Source: Sphingopyxis fribergensis
Lineage (GTDB): Bacteria > Pseudomonadota > Alphaproteobacteria > Sphingomonadales > Sphingomonadaceae
Direction: 5' to 3'
Assembly: GCF_000803645.1 (NCBI RefSeq)
Contig: NZ_CP009122.1
Coordinates: 3,324,501 to 3,388,500, forward strand
DNA: 64,000 nt
A program made the position numbers and the translations under genes. Positions 35,934 through 43,028 of the stretch are shown piece by piece (position 1 is the stretch's first letter; every line of letters begins with the position of its first letter). Below the pieces are notes generated by a model. It searched no databases, had not been told where the DNA came from, and saw only the letters and a program-made list of their open reading frames with translations.

Positions 35934-36605
35934 CTAGATCACAAACACGGGTGCGTCGGGAACGCTCAAGCCGAGTTCGTGCGCCGCTGCCACCGCTTGG
36001 CTGTGCCAGCCCTCCATACTCTGACGCAGCATGGCCGAACGCTGGAAGGCGGCTTCGTCATCGATCCGCTGTTGATGACGCGCGACGGCTTCCGCAAGCG
36101 ACGCAATCTCCTCGACCCTCGCGGGTGCATCGGCTCGATAGCTTTCCAGCGTGCGTCGCGCCGCGGAGAGGCGCTGCTGCTCTTTCGCCTTGACCTCGTC
36201 GGCCTCGCGGGTTTCCAGTTTGAGCAGATACCCCCGGAGGTGACACGCCTCGACCATCAAGCCAGCCTCACCTTCGGTCATCATGCCGAGCGCGCTAAGC
36301 TCGTTGATGCCGAGATGATGCCAGGTAGACCCGCTGCGACGAAACACGCGGGAAAACTCAGAATCGCATTCGTCTGTCGTCGGCTTGCGCAGCTTACCTG
36401 GACCGCGATTGAGATATTGGGCGATTGCCTCAAGGCGTGCCTCTGCTCCAGCCTTCCCGCGGGGGCCATCATATCGTTCGGTCGGCCGCAGGGCGGGCCA
36501 GTCGGGACATTTCGCCAAGTCCGGCCATAGCTGCTTGGGAGAGAGGATCAGCGTGCGATCGATGACAGTCTCGGGCGCGCGGTCTTGGGCAAATGCGGTT
36601 GCCAT
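35934..36605 (-). CDS. Hypothetical phage protein upstream of tape measure
   Basis: 223 residues. The N-terminal part contains RTLILSPKQLWPDLAKCPDW and WHHLGINELSALGMM; the rest is a charged coiled coil (EEIASLAEAVARHQQRIDDE). It lies ten bases upstream of the tape-measure gene, where siphophages carry tail-assembly chaperones, but it lacks a visible frameshift site and is not recognised as one. Start ATG 36605. Confidence 0.6.
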   Translation of the reverse strand: MATAFAQDRAPETVIDRTLILSPKQLWPDLAKCPDWPALRPTERYDGPRGKAGAEARLEAIAQYLNRGPGKLRKPTTDECDSEFSRVFRRSGSTWHHLGINELSALGMMTEGEAGLMVEACHLRGYLLKLETREADEVKAKEQQRLSAARRTLESYRADAPARVEEIASLAEAVARHQQRIDDEAAFQRSAMLRQSMEGWHSQAVAAAHELGLSVPDAPVFVI

Positions 36606-36610
36606 GGTGC

Positions 36611-37045
36611 TTACTCCCCCTTCGGCGCGAGATGGAAGTGCGGGATATTCTTGGCAGCGTTGTTGACGCGCTCGGGCATGATGTTGCCCAGACCGTCGTC
36701 GTCATCGCGAGGGGCGAGGAAACCGCGGTCGCGCTTGCCGTTCGCCAAGGTGCGAGCACCGCGGCCTTCACCGTCGGCCGGCAGCGCGAGCGGCGCCCGG
36801 TAATGGCCGCGCGCGCCGCCCGCATTCACCTGCATGTTGGCAAGGAGCGGCTTCACCGCCGCATTCATGGCTTCCGTCAACTTCTCGGGCGAGGTCGCGA
36901 CCTCGACATCCTCGACAAGTGCCTCGACCACTTTCACCAGCGTAGCGAACTCGGCACGGGTGACGGCGGGCGGATCGTTGGTGATGGGCTGGCGTGCGGG
37001 CGCAGCGGCTCGCCCTGCGAGAAAGTCTTTGAGAAGATTCGTCAT
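36611..37045 (-). CDS. Hypothetical phage protein
   Basis: 144 residues from ATG 37045 (GGAG upstream). Residues 1-80 are helical (VVEALVEDVEVATSPEKL), then a Gly/Arg-rich linker and KRDRGFLAPRDDDDGLG. A longer frame to 37213 runs through non-coding DNA. The acidic and basic tail suggests a structural or DNA-binding accessory protein, but nothing specific is recognised. It is five bases from the next gene, so one operon. Confidence 0.6.
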   Translation of the reverse strand: MTNLLKDFLAGRAAAPARQPITNDPPAVTRAEFATLVKVVEALVEDVEVATSPEKLTEAMNAAVKPLLANMQVNAGGARGHYRAPLALPADGEGRGARTLANGKRDRGFLAPRDDDDGLGNIMPERVNNAAKNIPHFHLAPKGE

Positions 37046-37375
37046 GTCGTCATCGCTCCGATTGGCCGGGACGGATGTCGCGGCTGAATTGCGTGAGCGC
37101 CCCGGACCGATCGGGCCAGCCGACCGGGGCGCAGCGAGACTAAATTGGGGAAAGGGGGTGATCCTCGATCTGGCCTCGCTGTATGAAGCTATCAAACCGG
37201 GCGTATTCTGCAATAGATAATTACGTCGATGCGATATTATATTACTCTATGCGGCCGCTATAGGCCCGCCCACGTGGACGGGGGCTCTACTTAATGGTGG
37301 GCAGGACGATGGGTGTCGCCAACTTGGCGACAATTTCGCTCATTAATTCAATGGCCTTTGGCGGACATGATAGGA
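37046..37375. other. Intergenic, promoter-like AT-rich stretch and a palindrome
   Basis: No gene supported. 37214-37250 is clearly AT-rich and could hold the promoter for the 37045 gene on the minus strand. A perfect-armed 19-base palindrome, TGTCGCCAACTTGGCGACA, lies at 37314-37332 and may be an operator. Confidence 0.5.
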
Positions 37376-37615
37376 TTATAACCCCGATTCTCGGAGTTGC
37401 TGGCGCATCGCTCGCAACATCTTCCGTACGGCGATCGTCTCGGCGGAGTACCGGCCGTGCTTGAAGGCGTTCTGGTTCCCGATCGGCGCGCCGGGATTAG
37501 TGCCGCCGTGCATTCTGCACCTTCGCCTCCCCGCTACCGCTGGCGATTGGCACGCCGTTCCCTTGCGCGTCCGTGCTCCGCAACGCGGGCTGTCGGCCAA
37601 AATCTTCGGTTGCAT
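37376..37615 (-). CDS. HGG-motif small phage protein
   Basis: 79 residues. RCGARTRKGTACQSPA then RRRCRMHGGTNPGAPIGN and NAFKHGRY form the Cys-His-Gly-Gly pattern of a small, widespread phage- and island-associated protein whose function is unknown; the Cys/His pattern suggests zinc. ATG 37615 lies inside the 3' part of the upstream gene in another frame, an overlap of 119 bases. This nested start recurs in related elements in my experience of the family, so both frames are probably used. Confidence 0.75.
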   Translation of the reverse strand: MQPKILADSPRCGARTRKGTACQSPAVAGRRRCRMHGGTNPGAPIGNQNAFKHGRYSAETIAVRKMLRAMRQQLRESGL

Positions 37616-38270
37616 CTGATTGTCCTCGTTTTTTTCTATTGCCCCTACCCCCCGCCCCGGGTGCCTCGACGGCCCCGACGATCGCCTGCGCGCCGGCGTG
37701 GACGTGAACGTGTTCGACTCGCACAGACTGATTGGCGCCACCGCGCAGGCGAGTGAGTGCCTCAATCTGAGCCGCGAAGGTGCGCTGCAGCTTGAGAGCG
37801 AGATTGCCATAGAGCTGGAGGTGATCGTTGTTGTCGGTCTGTCGCGCACGCGCGATCATCTCGACACTCAGGGAGTGACATCCGGCCATTTGGAGCGCCA
37901 GCGCGGCCTCAAGTTCATCATGGGCATCAATGGCGCCAATCAAGGCCAGCGCGGAGTTTAGGCGGACAGGGTCGTTGGCCTTCCCTGCACCGCGCGACCG
38001 CGTCATCCATTCGAGCTCGACCATGGCGGCATTCGTGAAGTGTGAGGACACCGTGCCGAAAGTGTCCAGCAGCAAGGCGTGATTTCCAAGCTCATCGCTA
38101 TGCGGTGCCGACACCTTCATGGAGTTGTCGCCCTCGCACTCGACCTCCACGGCCACTCGCAACGGGCGATCCCCTGCGGCATCGATCGCGGCGGCCATGG
38201 CGGACCTGCGGCTATCTCCGGGTTCGGGCTTCGTGATTTCTTTGCTGGTCTTTGTCGGGGCCTTGGCCAT
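37497..38270 (-). CDS. Conserved phage/island protein of unknown function
   Basis: 257 residues. The central part has LNSALALIGAIDAHDELEAA, LALQMAGCHSLSVEM and QIEALTRLRGGANQSVRVEHVHVH, a pattern known from hypothetical proteins in rhizobial and sphingomonad phages that usually lie beside the HGG-motif protein. The C-terminal tail is basic and low complexity and is the part overlapping the HGG gene. It may be a terminase small-subunit relative, which I cannot confirm. Start ATG 38270. Confidence 0.65.
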   Translation of the reverse strand: MAKAPTKTSKEITKPEPGDSRRSAMAAAIDAAGDRPLRVAVEVECEGDNSMKVSAPHSDELGNHALLLDTFGTVSSHFTNAAMVELEWMTRSRGAGKANDPVRLNSALALIGAIDAHDELEAALALQMAGCHSLSVEMIARARQTDNNDHLQLYGNLALKLQRTFAAQIEALTRLRGGANQSVRVEHVHVHAGAQAIVGAVEAPGAGGRGNRKKRGQSDATEDFGRQPALRSTDAQGNGVPIASGSGEAKVQNARRH

Positions 38271-38327
38271 GGTGATGATCTCCTAATTCGGTTGGTTCGT
38301 TATGCGTCAGATTGGCACGGCGACGGG

Positions 38328-39167
38328 TCAGGCGGCATTTCGCGCATCCATCGGAAAGGATCGAGCTACCGCCAGTTGCAGCGGCATCCGGTATTGGTCG
38401 GGCAACGATCGCCCGCTTAGGAATTTGGACAGCGTGCCGCCTGGCATCTCGACGTGATGCGCCAGCTTCGATTGCGCGCCTGCCGATGCCCAATCGAGAT
38501 AGGCACGGGCGAACGATCGCAGCTCGGCTAAGTCCATTGCTGCCGACAGCGGCGAAATGGCCCGCGATGATTTTGGGGCAATATCGGGGGTATCTGAAAC
38601 GGGATCGGATTGAGGAGAGATATGGCTAACTATATGTGTGTGGAAAGACGACACAGGGGCGTGGCCGTCGAACCCTACCGTTTCCGTCGCGCCTGTGTCG
38701 AAACACGACACGCGATGTTTCCTACGAGTGTGGAAACGAGACACGCGTAAGGGGTTTCGAGTGTGGAAATGCGACACGCTGGATTTTTTTGTTTCCAGTC
38801 GCTCCAGATAATCATGGGTCGCCGCGATCTCGCCATTCCGGCCCGTCGTTATGTGCGTCAGTTCATACTCCGTGGCTTTCCGCTGCCCCTTGGGAAAGCG
38901 AGTGGCGCGGATGAAGCCGGCGGCCTCAAGCTCGTCTATCGCGTCCGCGTTGGCTGGGTTGCTGGGGCTCCCAATCACTTCGGCCAGATCGCGCATCGAA
39001 AGGGCGATCTGGCCATTATTGAAGCCGTTGAAGCGCCGCACGATGGCGAGCCATGCCGCGACGGCGCGGTGGGAAACCAGCGACAGCAGAGCGTCCATCG
39101 TGACATGCGGGGCAAGCGCATATTGCCCGCCCCGCCCATCAGGTTTGTGATGCCCCTTTTTGCTCAC
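38328..39167 (-). CDS. Putative replication initiator with internal repeats
   Basis: 279 residues. Residues about 25-105 have a winged-helix pattern (RAVAAWLAIVRRFNGF, SMRDLAEVIGS, AIDELEAAGFIRATRF) as in phage O-type or plasmid initiators. Residues about 131-185 contain four copies of VS-x-F-(H/D)-T encoded by four 17-base DNA repeats. The C-terminal part has an HTH-like end (LSKFLSGRSLPDQYRMP). Start ATG 39167 overlaps the stop of the HNH-like gene. Function inferred from architecture and from iterons inside the gene, as in lambda O. Confidence 0.6.
   Translation of the reverse strand: MSKKGHHKPDGRGGQYALAPHVTMDALLSLVSHRAVAAWLAIVRRFNGFNNGQIALSMRDLAEVIGSPSNPANADAIDELEAAGFIRATRFPKGQRKATEYELTHITTGRNGEIAATHDYLERLETKKSSVSHFHTRNPLRVSRFHTRRKHRVSCFDTGATETVGFDGHAPVSSFHTHIVSHISPQSDPVSDTPDIAPKSSRAISPLSAAMDLAELRSFARAYLDWASAGAQSKLAHHVEMPGGTLSKFLSGRSLPDQYRMPLQLAVARSFPMDARNAA
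38638..38777. repeat. Four iteron-like repeats, candidate replication origin
   Basis: GTGTNGAAANNNGACAC occurs at 38638-38654, 38695-38711, 38728-38744 and 38761-38777. Spacings are 57, 33 and 33 bases, so two are exactly three helical turns apart. Each copy has GTGT/ACAC ends. A run of seven T lies at 38784-38790 next to the array. The position inside a putative initiator gene matches lambda-type origins. Confidence 0.65.
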
Positions 39168-39400
39168 CCGGCGATTTTCCGATGTACCGCACGGTGATGC
39201 CGCCGACAGAGCCAGCGCACCAACAGCGGCGTATCGTAATCATCGTGGTGGGCGTCGACCACCTCAGCGCCGCACTCTTCGCACGGCTCGGGGTGGATCA
39301 GCCCGCGGCGCAGCGCCGAGCGCAGCGATGCGTGCGCCCAAACGGCCTTCGGATTCGCCTTCGCCCATCTGGCCTGGCGTGTCAGCTTGGGCTGGGTCAT
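39164..39400 (-). CDS. HNH-like zinc-binding phage protein
   Basis: 78 residues. CEECGAEVVDAHHDDY and VRWLCRRHHRAVH form the CxxC ... HH ... C..HH pattern of small HNH-like zinc proteins common in phages. The catalytic HNH set is incomplete, so nuclease activity is unproven. ATG 39400 overlaps the stop of the preceding gene by four bases, and its own stop overlaps the initiator start, so all three are one operon. Confidence 0.7.
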   Translation of the reverse strand: MTQPKLTRQARWAKANPKAVWAHASLRSALRRGLIHPEPCEECGAEVVDAHHDDYDTPLLVRWLCRRHHRAVHRKIAG

Positions 39401-39624
39401 TGGACGCCTCCCGAGTTGGCGTCGACTTGCCCGATCAGATATTGGGCCGCGAGCCGGACTTGCTCGCGATCGTCGAGGCCGGTGCGGTTCGCCGCTTCGA
39501 TGATGATCGTGCCGGCGACGTCGAGAAGGTGATAAGTCGCCTCTACCCAATCCCGACTATTCGCCTCGAGGGCGTCGTTCATCAAGATCAGCGTCAGTTG
39601 CTCGCGGAGGGCATGGTCAACCAT
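39397..39624 (-). CDS. Small hypothetical element protein
   Basis: 75 residues from ATG 39624, which has GGGAGG at good spacing; ATG 39648 is an alternative. Helical (REQLTLILMNDALEAN, ATYHLLDVAGTIIIEAAN). No family recognised. First gene of the coupled set with the HNH-like and initiator genes. Confidence 0.55.
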   Translation of the reverse strand: MVDHALREQLTLILMNDALEANSRDWVEATYHLLDVAGTIIIEAANRTGLDDREQVRLAAQYLIGQVDANSGGVQ

Positions 39625-39755
39625 GATCGCCTCCCGGCAGCTCGCCATCCCGAAAATAGTGCCGCATCAATACCGGCCCCGGCTGCGCGGGGTGTTGATC
39701 GATCGGCGGTGAAGGGGTATGGGGGTTACGGGTTTGGCTTCGCAAACATTCCCGC

Positions 39756-39783
39756 AACGCCCCGTCCTTACCGGCGGGGCGTT
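39756..39783. terminator. Strong hairpin downstream of excisionase gene
   Basis: AACGCCCCG (39756-39764) pairs with CGGGGCGTT (39775-39783), followed on the plus strand by CTTCTTT. It lies 20 bases past the stop of the minus-strand excisionase-like gene. The T-rich side favours plus-strand termination, yet no plus-strand gene precedes it. Confidence 0.6.
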
Positions 39784-39802
39784 CTTCTTTCTGGCACATG
39801 GT

Positions 39803-39991
39803 TCATGCCGCGCTAGCGACGACAGCGTCGATATCGGCCGCAGGAATCTTTGTCAGGCGACCGACCTTAGTAGTGCGCAACGTGCCACCGTCGATCAGCC
39901 GGTAAATTGTGCGACGACAGACCCCTAAAGCGAGAGCCGCGTCATTGACGCCGAGTAGGCGGGGAGCCGTGTTTTGATTCTGTGTAAGCAT
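39803..39991 (-). CDS. Excisionase-like HTH protein
   Basis: 62 residues: LLGVNDAALALGVCRRTIYRLIDGG is a MerR/AlpA-type helix-turn-helix and TTKVGRLTKIPAADIDAVV completes the wing, the pattern of excisionase-family (Xis/AlpA) proteins. It would direct the integrase towards excision. It lies 116 bases downstream of the integrase gene, on the same strand. Start ATG 39991. Confidence 0.85.
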   Translation of the reverse strand: MLTQNQNTAPRLLGVNDAALALGVCRRTIYRLIDGGTLRTTKVGRLTKIPAADIDAVVASAA

Positions 39992-40107
39992 GGGTGCCTC
40001 CGTGCAAGTGTGTGCCTTTGGCTACCTCGAAACCGGGTTTCGCGCAATATTATTTCAACATCTGTTCGTATCACGTACTTGTTGAACTCGGACGCGCAAT
40101 CTGGACA

Positions 40108-41334
40108 TCATCCAACCTTCGAAAATGTCACAACATTATCCTCCGCGATGGACAGCGAGGGTGCAACAAAGCATCCCCACGCATCCATGAGATCGCGGCG
40201 CAAGTCGCGGAGATCCGAGCGCAGATAAGCTTGTTCGGTCTTTGTTCCGACGCTGTGCGCCAATGCCATCTCCGACACCATTGCAGGTATTCTCGACATT
40301 TTCTCGGCCGCCCAATCGCGGAACGTCGACCGAAAGCCGTGAACGGTTTCCGTCCGTTTTGCGGTCCGCATTACCTTCGTCAGCGTCATATCAGAAAGCC
40401 TAGCCCCCTTGCGGCCGCCTGGGAAAATGAGACCCTTCCCATTGGACAAGGCCTTCGCGCGCTCCAAAATCGCGATAGCCGCATCGTTGAGCGTCACCGT
40501 ATGTTTGACGCCGGCCTTCATCAATTCGGCCGGGCGGTTCCATTCCCGCGCCTCAAGATCGACATGCTCCCATTGCGCCGATCGAACTTCGCCGCTGCGG
40601 GCGGCCGTCAGTATCGTGAACAAAAGGGCGAGGCGGCCGGTGGTCTCTTCCTTGCCCAGTTGGTCAGCAACAAACGCCGGTGCATCCCTAAAAGGTACCG
40701 CTGCAAAATTACCCCCTTTGGGACGACGGGCGAGCCCATCGCGCAGTTCGCGCGGATCGGGTAGCGCTTCCGAGCGCCAGCCATTGGCCCTTGAGAAGCT
40801 GAGCACCTGTAAGATGCGAACTCGAAGCTTCTGCGCCAAGGCAGGCTTTTCGGTCCACACCGCTGCAAGTGCCGAGATAACATCCGCGGTTCTGATATGG
40901 TCGACCCGGCGGTTGCCGATTTTGGGCACGACGTGGTCTTGCAGCGACGATTTGAACGAGGCCGCATTCTTCACGCTCCACCCCTTGGACAGCTCGGCGT
41001 GAGCTTTAAGCATCGCCTCTTTGAACGTCGGCACGACTAGTTTTTGCCGGTCGCGCTCCTCGCGCGCGTTTTTTCCCTGCCTTGCGAATTTGCGGAGGTG
41101 CGCCGCTTTCTCTCGGGCCTCACTTAAAGAAAGGTCGGTCGGATAGCCGCCGAGCCCAATATCTTCGCGACCGCCCTGGAACTGAACCCGCAGCACCCAA
41201 GATTTCGAGCCGACCGTCTGGCCCCGCTTTTGAGCATCCTTAGTCGGCTTTTTCACTCTCAGGTAAAGGCCGGCGCCGTCGCCATGGATTCCGGGTTTGG
41301 CGTTCCTTACTTTCAGGTCGGTAAGCTTTCCCAT
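40108..41334 (-). CDS. Tyrosine integrase (P4 type)
   Basis: 408 residues. N-terminal DUF4102 arm-binding domain (LTDLKVRNAKPGIHGDGAGLYL), core-binding domain, then the catalytic set: Arg in AARSGEVRSAQW, His-x-x-Arg in VHGFRSTFRDWA, His in ALAHSV and the nucleophile Tyr in TEQAYLR. It integrates the element at tRNA-Asn and is next to attR. Full length and intact, so integration and excision may still work. Confidence 0.96.
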   Translation of the reverse strand: MGKLTDLKVRNAKPGIHGDGAGLYLRVKKPTKDAQKRGQTVGSKSWVLRVQFQGGREDIGLGGYPTDLSLSEAREKAAHLRKFARQGKNAREERDRQKLVVPTFKEAMLKAHAELSKGWSVKNAASFKSSLQDHVVPKIGNRRVDHIRTADVISALAAVWTEKPALAQKLRVRILQVLSFSRANGWRSEALPDPRELRDGLARRPKGGNFAAVPFRDAPAFVADQLGKEETTGRLALLFTILTAARSGEVRSAQWEHVDLEAREWNRPAELMKAGVKHTVTLNDAAIAILERAKALSNGKGLIFPGGRKGARLSDMTLTKVMRTAKRTETVHGFRSTFRDWAAEKMSRIPAMVSEMALAHSVGTKTEQAYLRSDLRDLRRDLMDAWGCFVAPSLSIAEDNVVTFSKVG

Positions 41335-41830
41335 GGTTGTTGAGATTCCCGCGAGCCATTCGTTCCCACAAATCTATGTGGCAAGGACGCGCACGTCAAG
41401 GCACATTGATACACACCGAAAACCTAAAAACTTAAGAAAATCCTGAGCTTTTCGCGCCTCTTCGCGCACATAGTGGCCCACCCAGTCACGGCGAGTTATA
41501 ATCCTACCCGGGGAGCCATTCTTTTCCAGACGCACGAAAGGCTACGCCAAAGCACCAGGGCTTTGCGCGGCGTTGTCCAGACCCAACGCCCCTTCGCGTC
41601 GGCTGGCGTAGAAATACAAGCCGACGTTTTCAGGCGCACTTGCGGGTACAGCAGCGTAACCCTGTGCGCTGTCCCATTACGCTGGCCTACCCTTGTGAAC
41701 CATCCATGCCCATGTACCACCATCAGTTTCTGGCGGTTGCGGTAAGGTTGCTTTCGGCGAACCATGGCGGTTGAAGACATCAACCGATGCTAAAATCCGT
41801 AGCCGCCTATTTCAGCACAGCTATCAAAAA
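41335..41830. other. Integrase upstream region, attR and element flank
   Basis: No gene supported. 41335-41499 is the integrase promoter side of the element, moderately AT-rich. attR is at 41500-41520. 41521-41830 is chromosomal flank without a convincing reading frame; a frame on the minus strand crosses attR and is rejected. Confidence 0.6.
41500..41520. other. attR, 21-bp direct repeat
   Basis: Identical to 29802-29822, the 3' end of tRNA-Asn including CCA plus two bases. The upstream part of the tRNA is missing, so this is a scar copy, not a second tRNA gene. Confidence 0.92.
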
Positions 41831-42255
41831 TTATTCCCCAGCAATATTGGATCGGCGCCGAAGCTTCGCGCCGATCGCTGAGCAGCCGGTATCACGCCCG
41901 GATCCGCGAAAGTCCGGTTTCGCCACCCGCCAGCGCGACGTCGCCGTTCCGCTTGATCTCATCATTTTGTTCGATATCCTCGCGAAGCTGTTCGGGAGCC
42001 GGCGGGCGCGGCGCTGCACGATAAATCCGACCAACGCAGCCAGCAGCGATCCTGCCAATGTCCTCAGCTTTGCCTCCTCGACGAGCTCCGGATTGGCGAA
42101 GGCGAGACCGCCAATGAAGAGGCTCATCGTGCATCCGATGCCGCACAGCACCGAGACGGCATAGACTTGCAGCCAAGTCGCACCGCGCGGGCGGATCGCG
42201 AAACCGGTCTTCACGGCCAGCCACACTGCGCCGAAGATGCCGGGTTCACTAGCGC
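41831..42255 (-). pseudogene. nhaA: nhaA 3' remnant (Na+/H+ antiporter)
   Basis: The frame translates to PGIFGAVWLAVKTG, LQVYAVSVLCGIGCTMSLFIG and GLAFANPELVEEAK, the last membrane segments of NhaA antiporters. A TAA lies in frame a short way upstream and the first three quarters of the gene (normally about 390 residues) are absent. The frame then runs on through an Arg-rich tail, and another frame gives a charged tail (PEQLREDIEQNDEIK), so a frameshift near 42000 is possible. It is a non-functional remnant beside attR. Confidence 0.72.
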
Positions 42256-42310
42256 GCGTCCGCGCCGCGCAAAAGGCTTACGCAAAAAGAAGGGCCGAGC
42301 TACCGCGAGT

Positions 42311-42808
42311 TCAGGCGAGGTCGGCGGCCCCCGCCCGGTCGATGGCCCCGCTGTCAAGCAAGGGCGCGGCGTCCATCTCTGCGGCGCCCAACAAGGCCGC
42401 CAGACGCTCCGTACTGGCAAGGATCATCGCCTGCTCCCAGGGCGGCAAGGCGCCAAAGCGACCCGTAAATATTTCCTGCAGCATATCGGGCGCCTCGGCG
42501 ACCCGTCGGCGACCCTCGGCAGTCGTGCTCAGGAGAATCTGGCGCTTGTCGCGATCGCTGCGCGTCCGCGCCGCGAGGTCGAGCGCGACGAGCCGGTCGA
42601 CGATGGCGGTGATCGTCGCCTGGCTGAACTGCAGCTGCCGCGCGATGGCGCCGGGCGTGCCCGCGGGCTGTGCGTCGATTTCGCGAAGGACGAGCATTTG
42701 CGAAGGCGTGAGACCGGTTGCCACGGCGAGCTTGCGGCTGCCGCCTTCGGCCGCCCGCAGGACGCGCCGAAGCGCTTTCAAAGTGGCGTTGGCAATCTCG
42801 GTTTCCAT
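42311..42808 (-). CDS. ectR: MarR-family regulator, EctR type
   Basis: 165 residues, winged helix with GLTPSQMLVLREIDAQP, IARQLQFSQATITAIVDRL and a wing RTRSDRDKRQILL typical of MarR. EctR repressors lie divergently next to ectoine operons; this gene is divergent from ectA with 220 bases between. An inverted repeat around a -10 box in that space is a likely target. Osmolarity-linked repression is inferred from characterised EctR proteins. Confidence 0.88.
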   Translation of the reverse strand: METEIANATLKALRRVLRAAEGGSRKLAVATGLTPSQMLVLREIDAQPAGTPGAIARQLQFSQATITAIVDRLVALDLAARTRSDRDKRQILLSTTAEGRRRVAEAPDMLQEIFTGRFGALPPWEQAMILASTERLAALLGAAEMDAAPLLDSGAIDRAGAADLA

Positions 42809-42885
42809 CCGGATTTGTTAGCCGCACCCCCGGCCAGCACAAACCCGTATTTTCATATCAGCCCATTTAATTATGTTTCATTTTC

Positions 42886-42899
42886 CGAAGTATATTTCG
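42886..42899. promoter_or_regulatory. Near-palindromic site between ectR and ectA
   Basis: CGAAGTATATTTCG is a dyad with 6 of 7 matched pairs, in AT-rich DNA about 80 bases from the ectR start. It may be a second EctR site or part of the ectR promoter. Confidence 0.35.
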
Positions 42900-42908
42900 T
42901 CGCATGGG

Positions 42909-42948
42909 TTGAACGTATCGTCGTGGATGCTATATTTTAGGGCATCCA
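42909..42948 (+). promoter_or_regulatory. ect promoter with operator-like repeat
   Basis: TTGAAC (42909-42914), 16 bases, then TATATT (42931-42936) form a sigma-70-like promoter pointing to ectA. TGGATGC (42924-42930) and GCATCCA (42942-42948) enclose the -10 box exactly, so a repressor bound there would block polymerase. The predicted leader is about 85 bases. Confidence 0.6.
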
Positions 42949-43028
42949 GTAGCGAGTCGTACCACGACCGCTCCAAATTATCCTTCAGGAGATGAACAAT
43001 ATTTGACCGGCAACAGGACGGAGAGTCA

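Larger units (their letters stand above)
29802..41520. mobile_element. Integrated phage-like element in tRNA-Asn
   Basis: About 11.7 kb between identical 21-base direct repeats. Contents: tyrosine integrase, excisionase-like HTH protein, HNH-like protein, putative replication initiator with internal iterons, HGG-motif protein, tape-measure protein, several small unknown proteins, S24-like and ribbon-helix-helix proteins, and cargo-like genes near attL. No large terminase, portal, capsid, holin or lysin was recognised, so autonomous particle formation is unlikely. A phage satellite or a decayed prophage are the two readings. The integrase lies at the end opposite the intact tRNA. Confidence 0.88.

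Noticed and set aside
38638..38777. CRISPR array
   Set aside because: The repeats are only 17 bases with spacers of 16 and 40 bases, lie within a coding frame in phase, and no cas genes are present.
39617..39799. 60-residue frame between the excisionase gene and the next element gene
   Set aside because: It crosses the strong hairpin at 39756-39783, overlaps the better-supported start at 39624 and has no recognisable features.
41500..41520. Second tRNA-Asn gene
   Set aside because: Only the last 19 bases of the tRNA plus two flanking bases are present; no D-arm or anticodon arm lies upstream.
41496..41783. 95-residue minus-strand frame across attR
   Set aside because: It spans the element-chromosome junction, so it can only exist after integration, and has no ribosome site or domain.
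42886..42899. Main EctR operator
   Set aside because: The dyad is short and imperfect; the repeat around the -10 box at 42924-42948 is a better candidate, so this one is listed only as a weak site.
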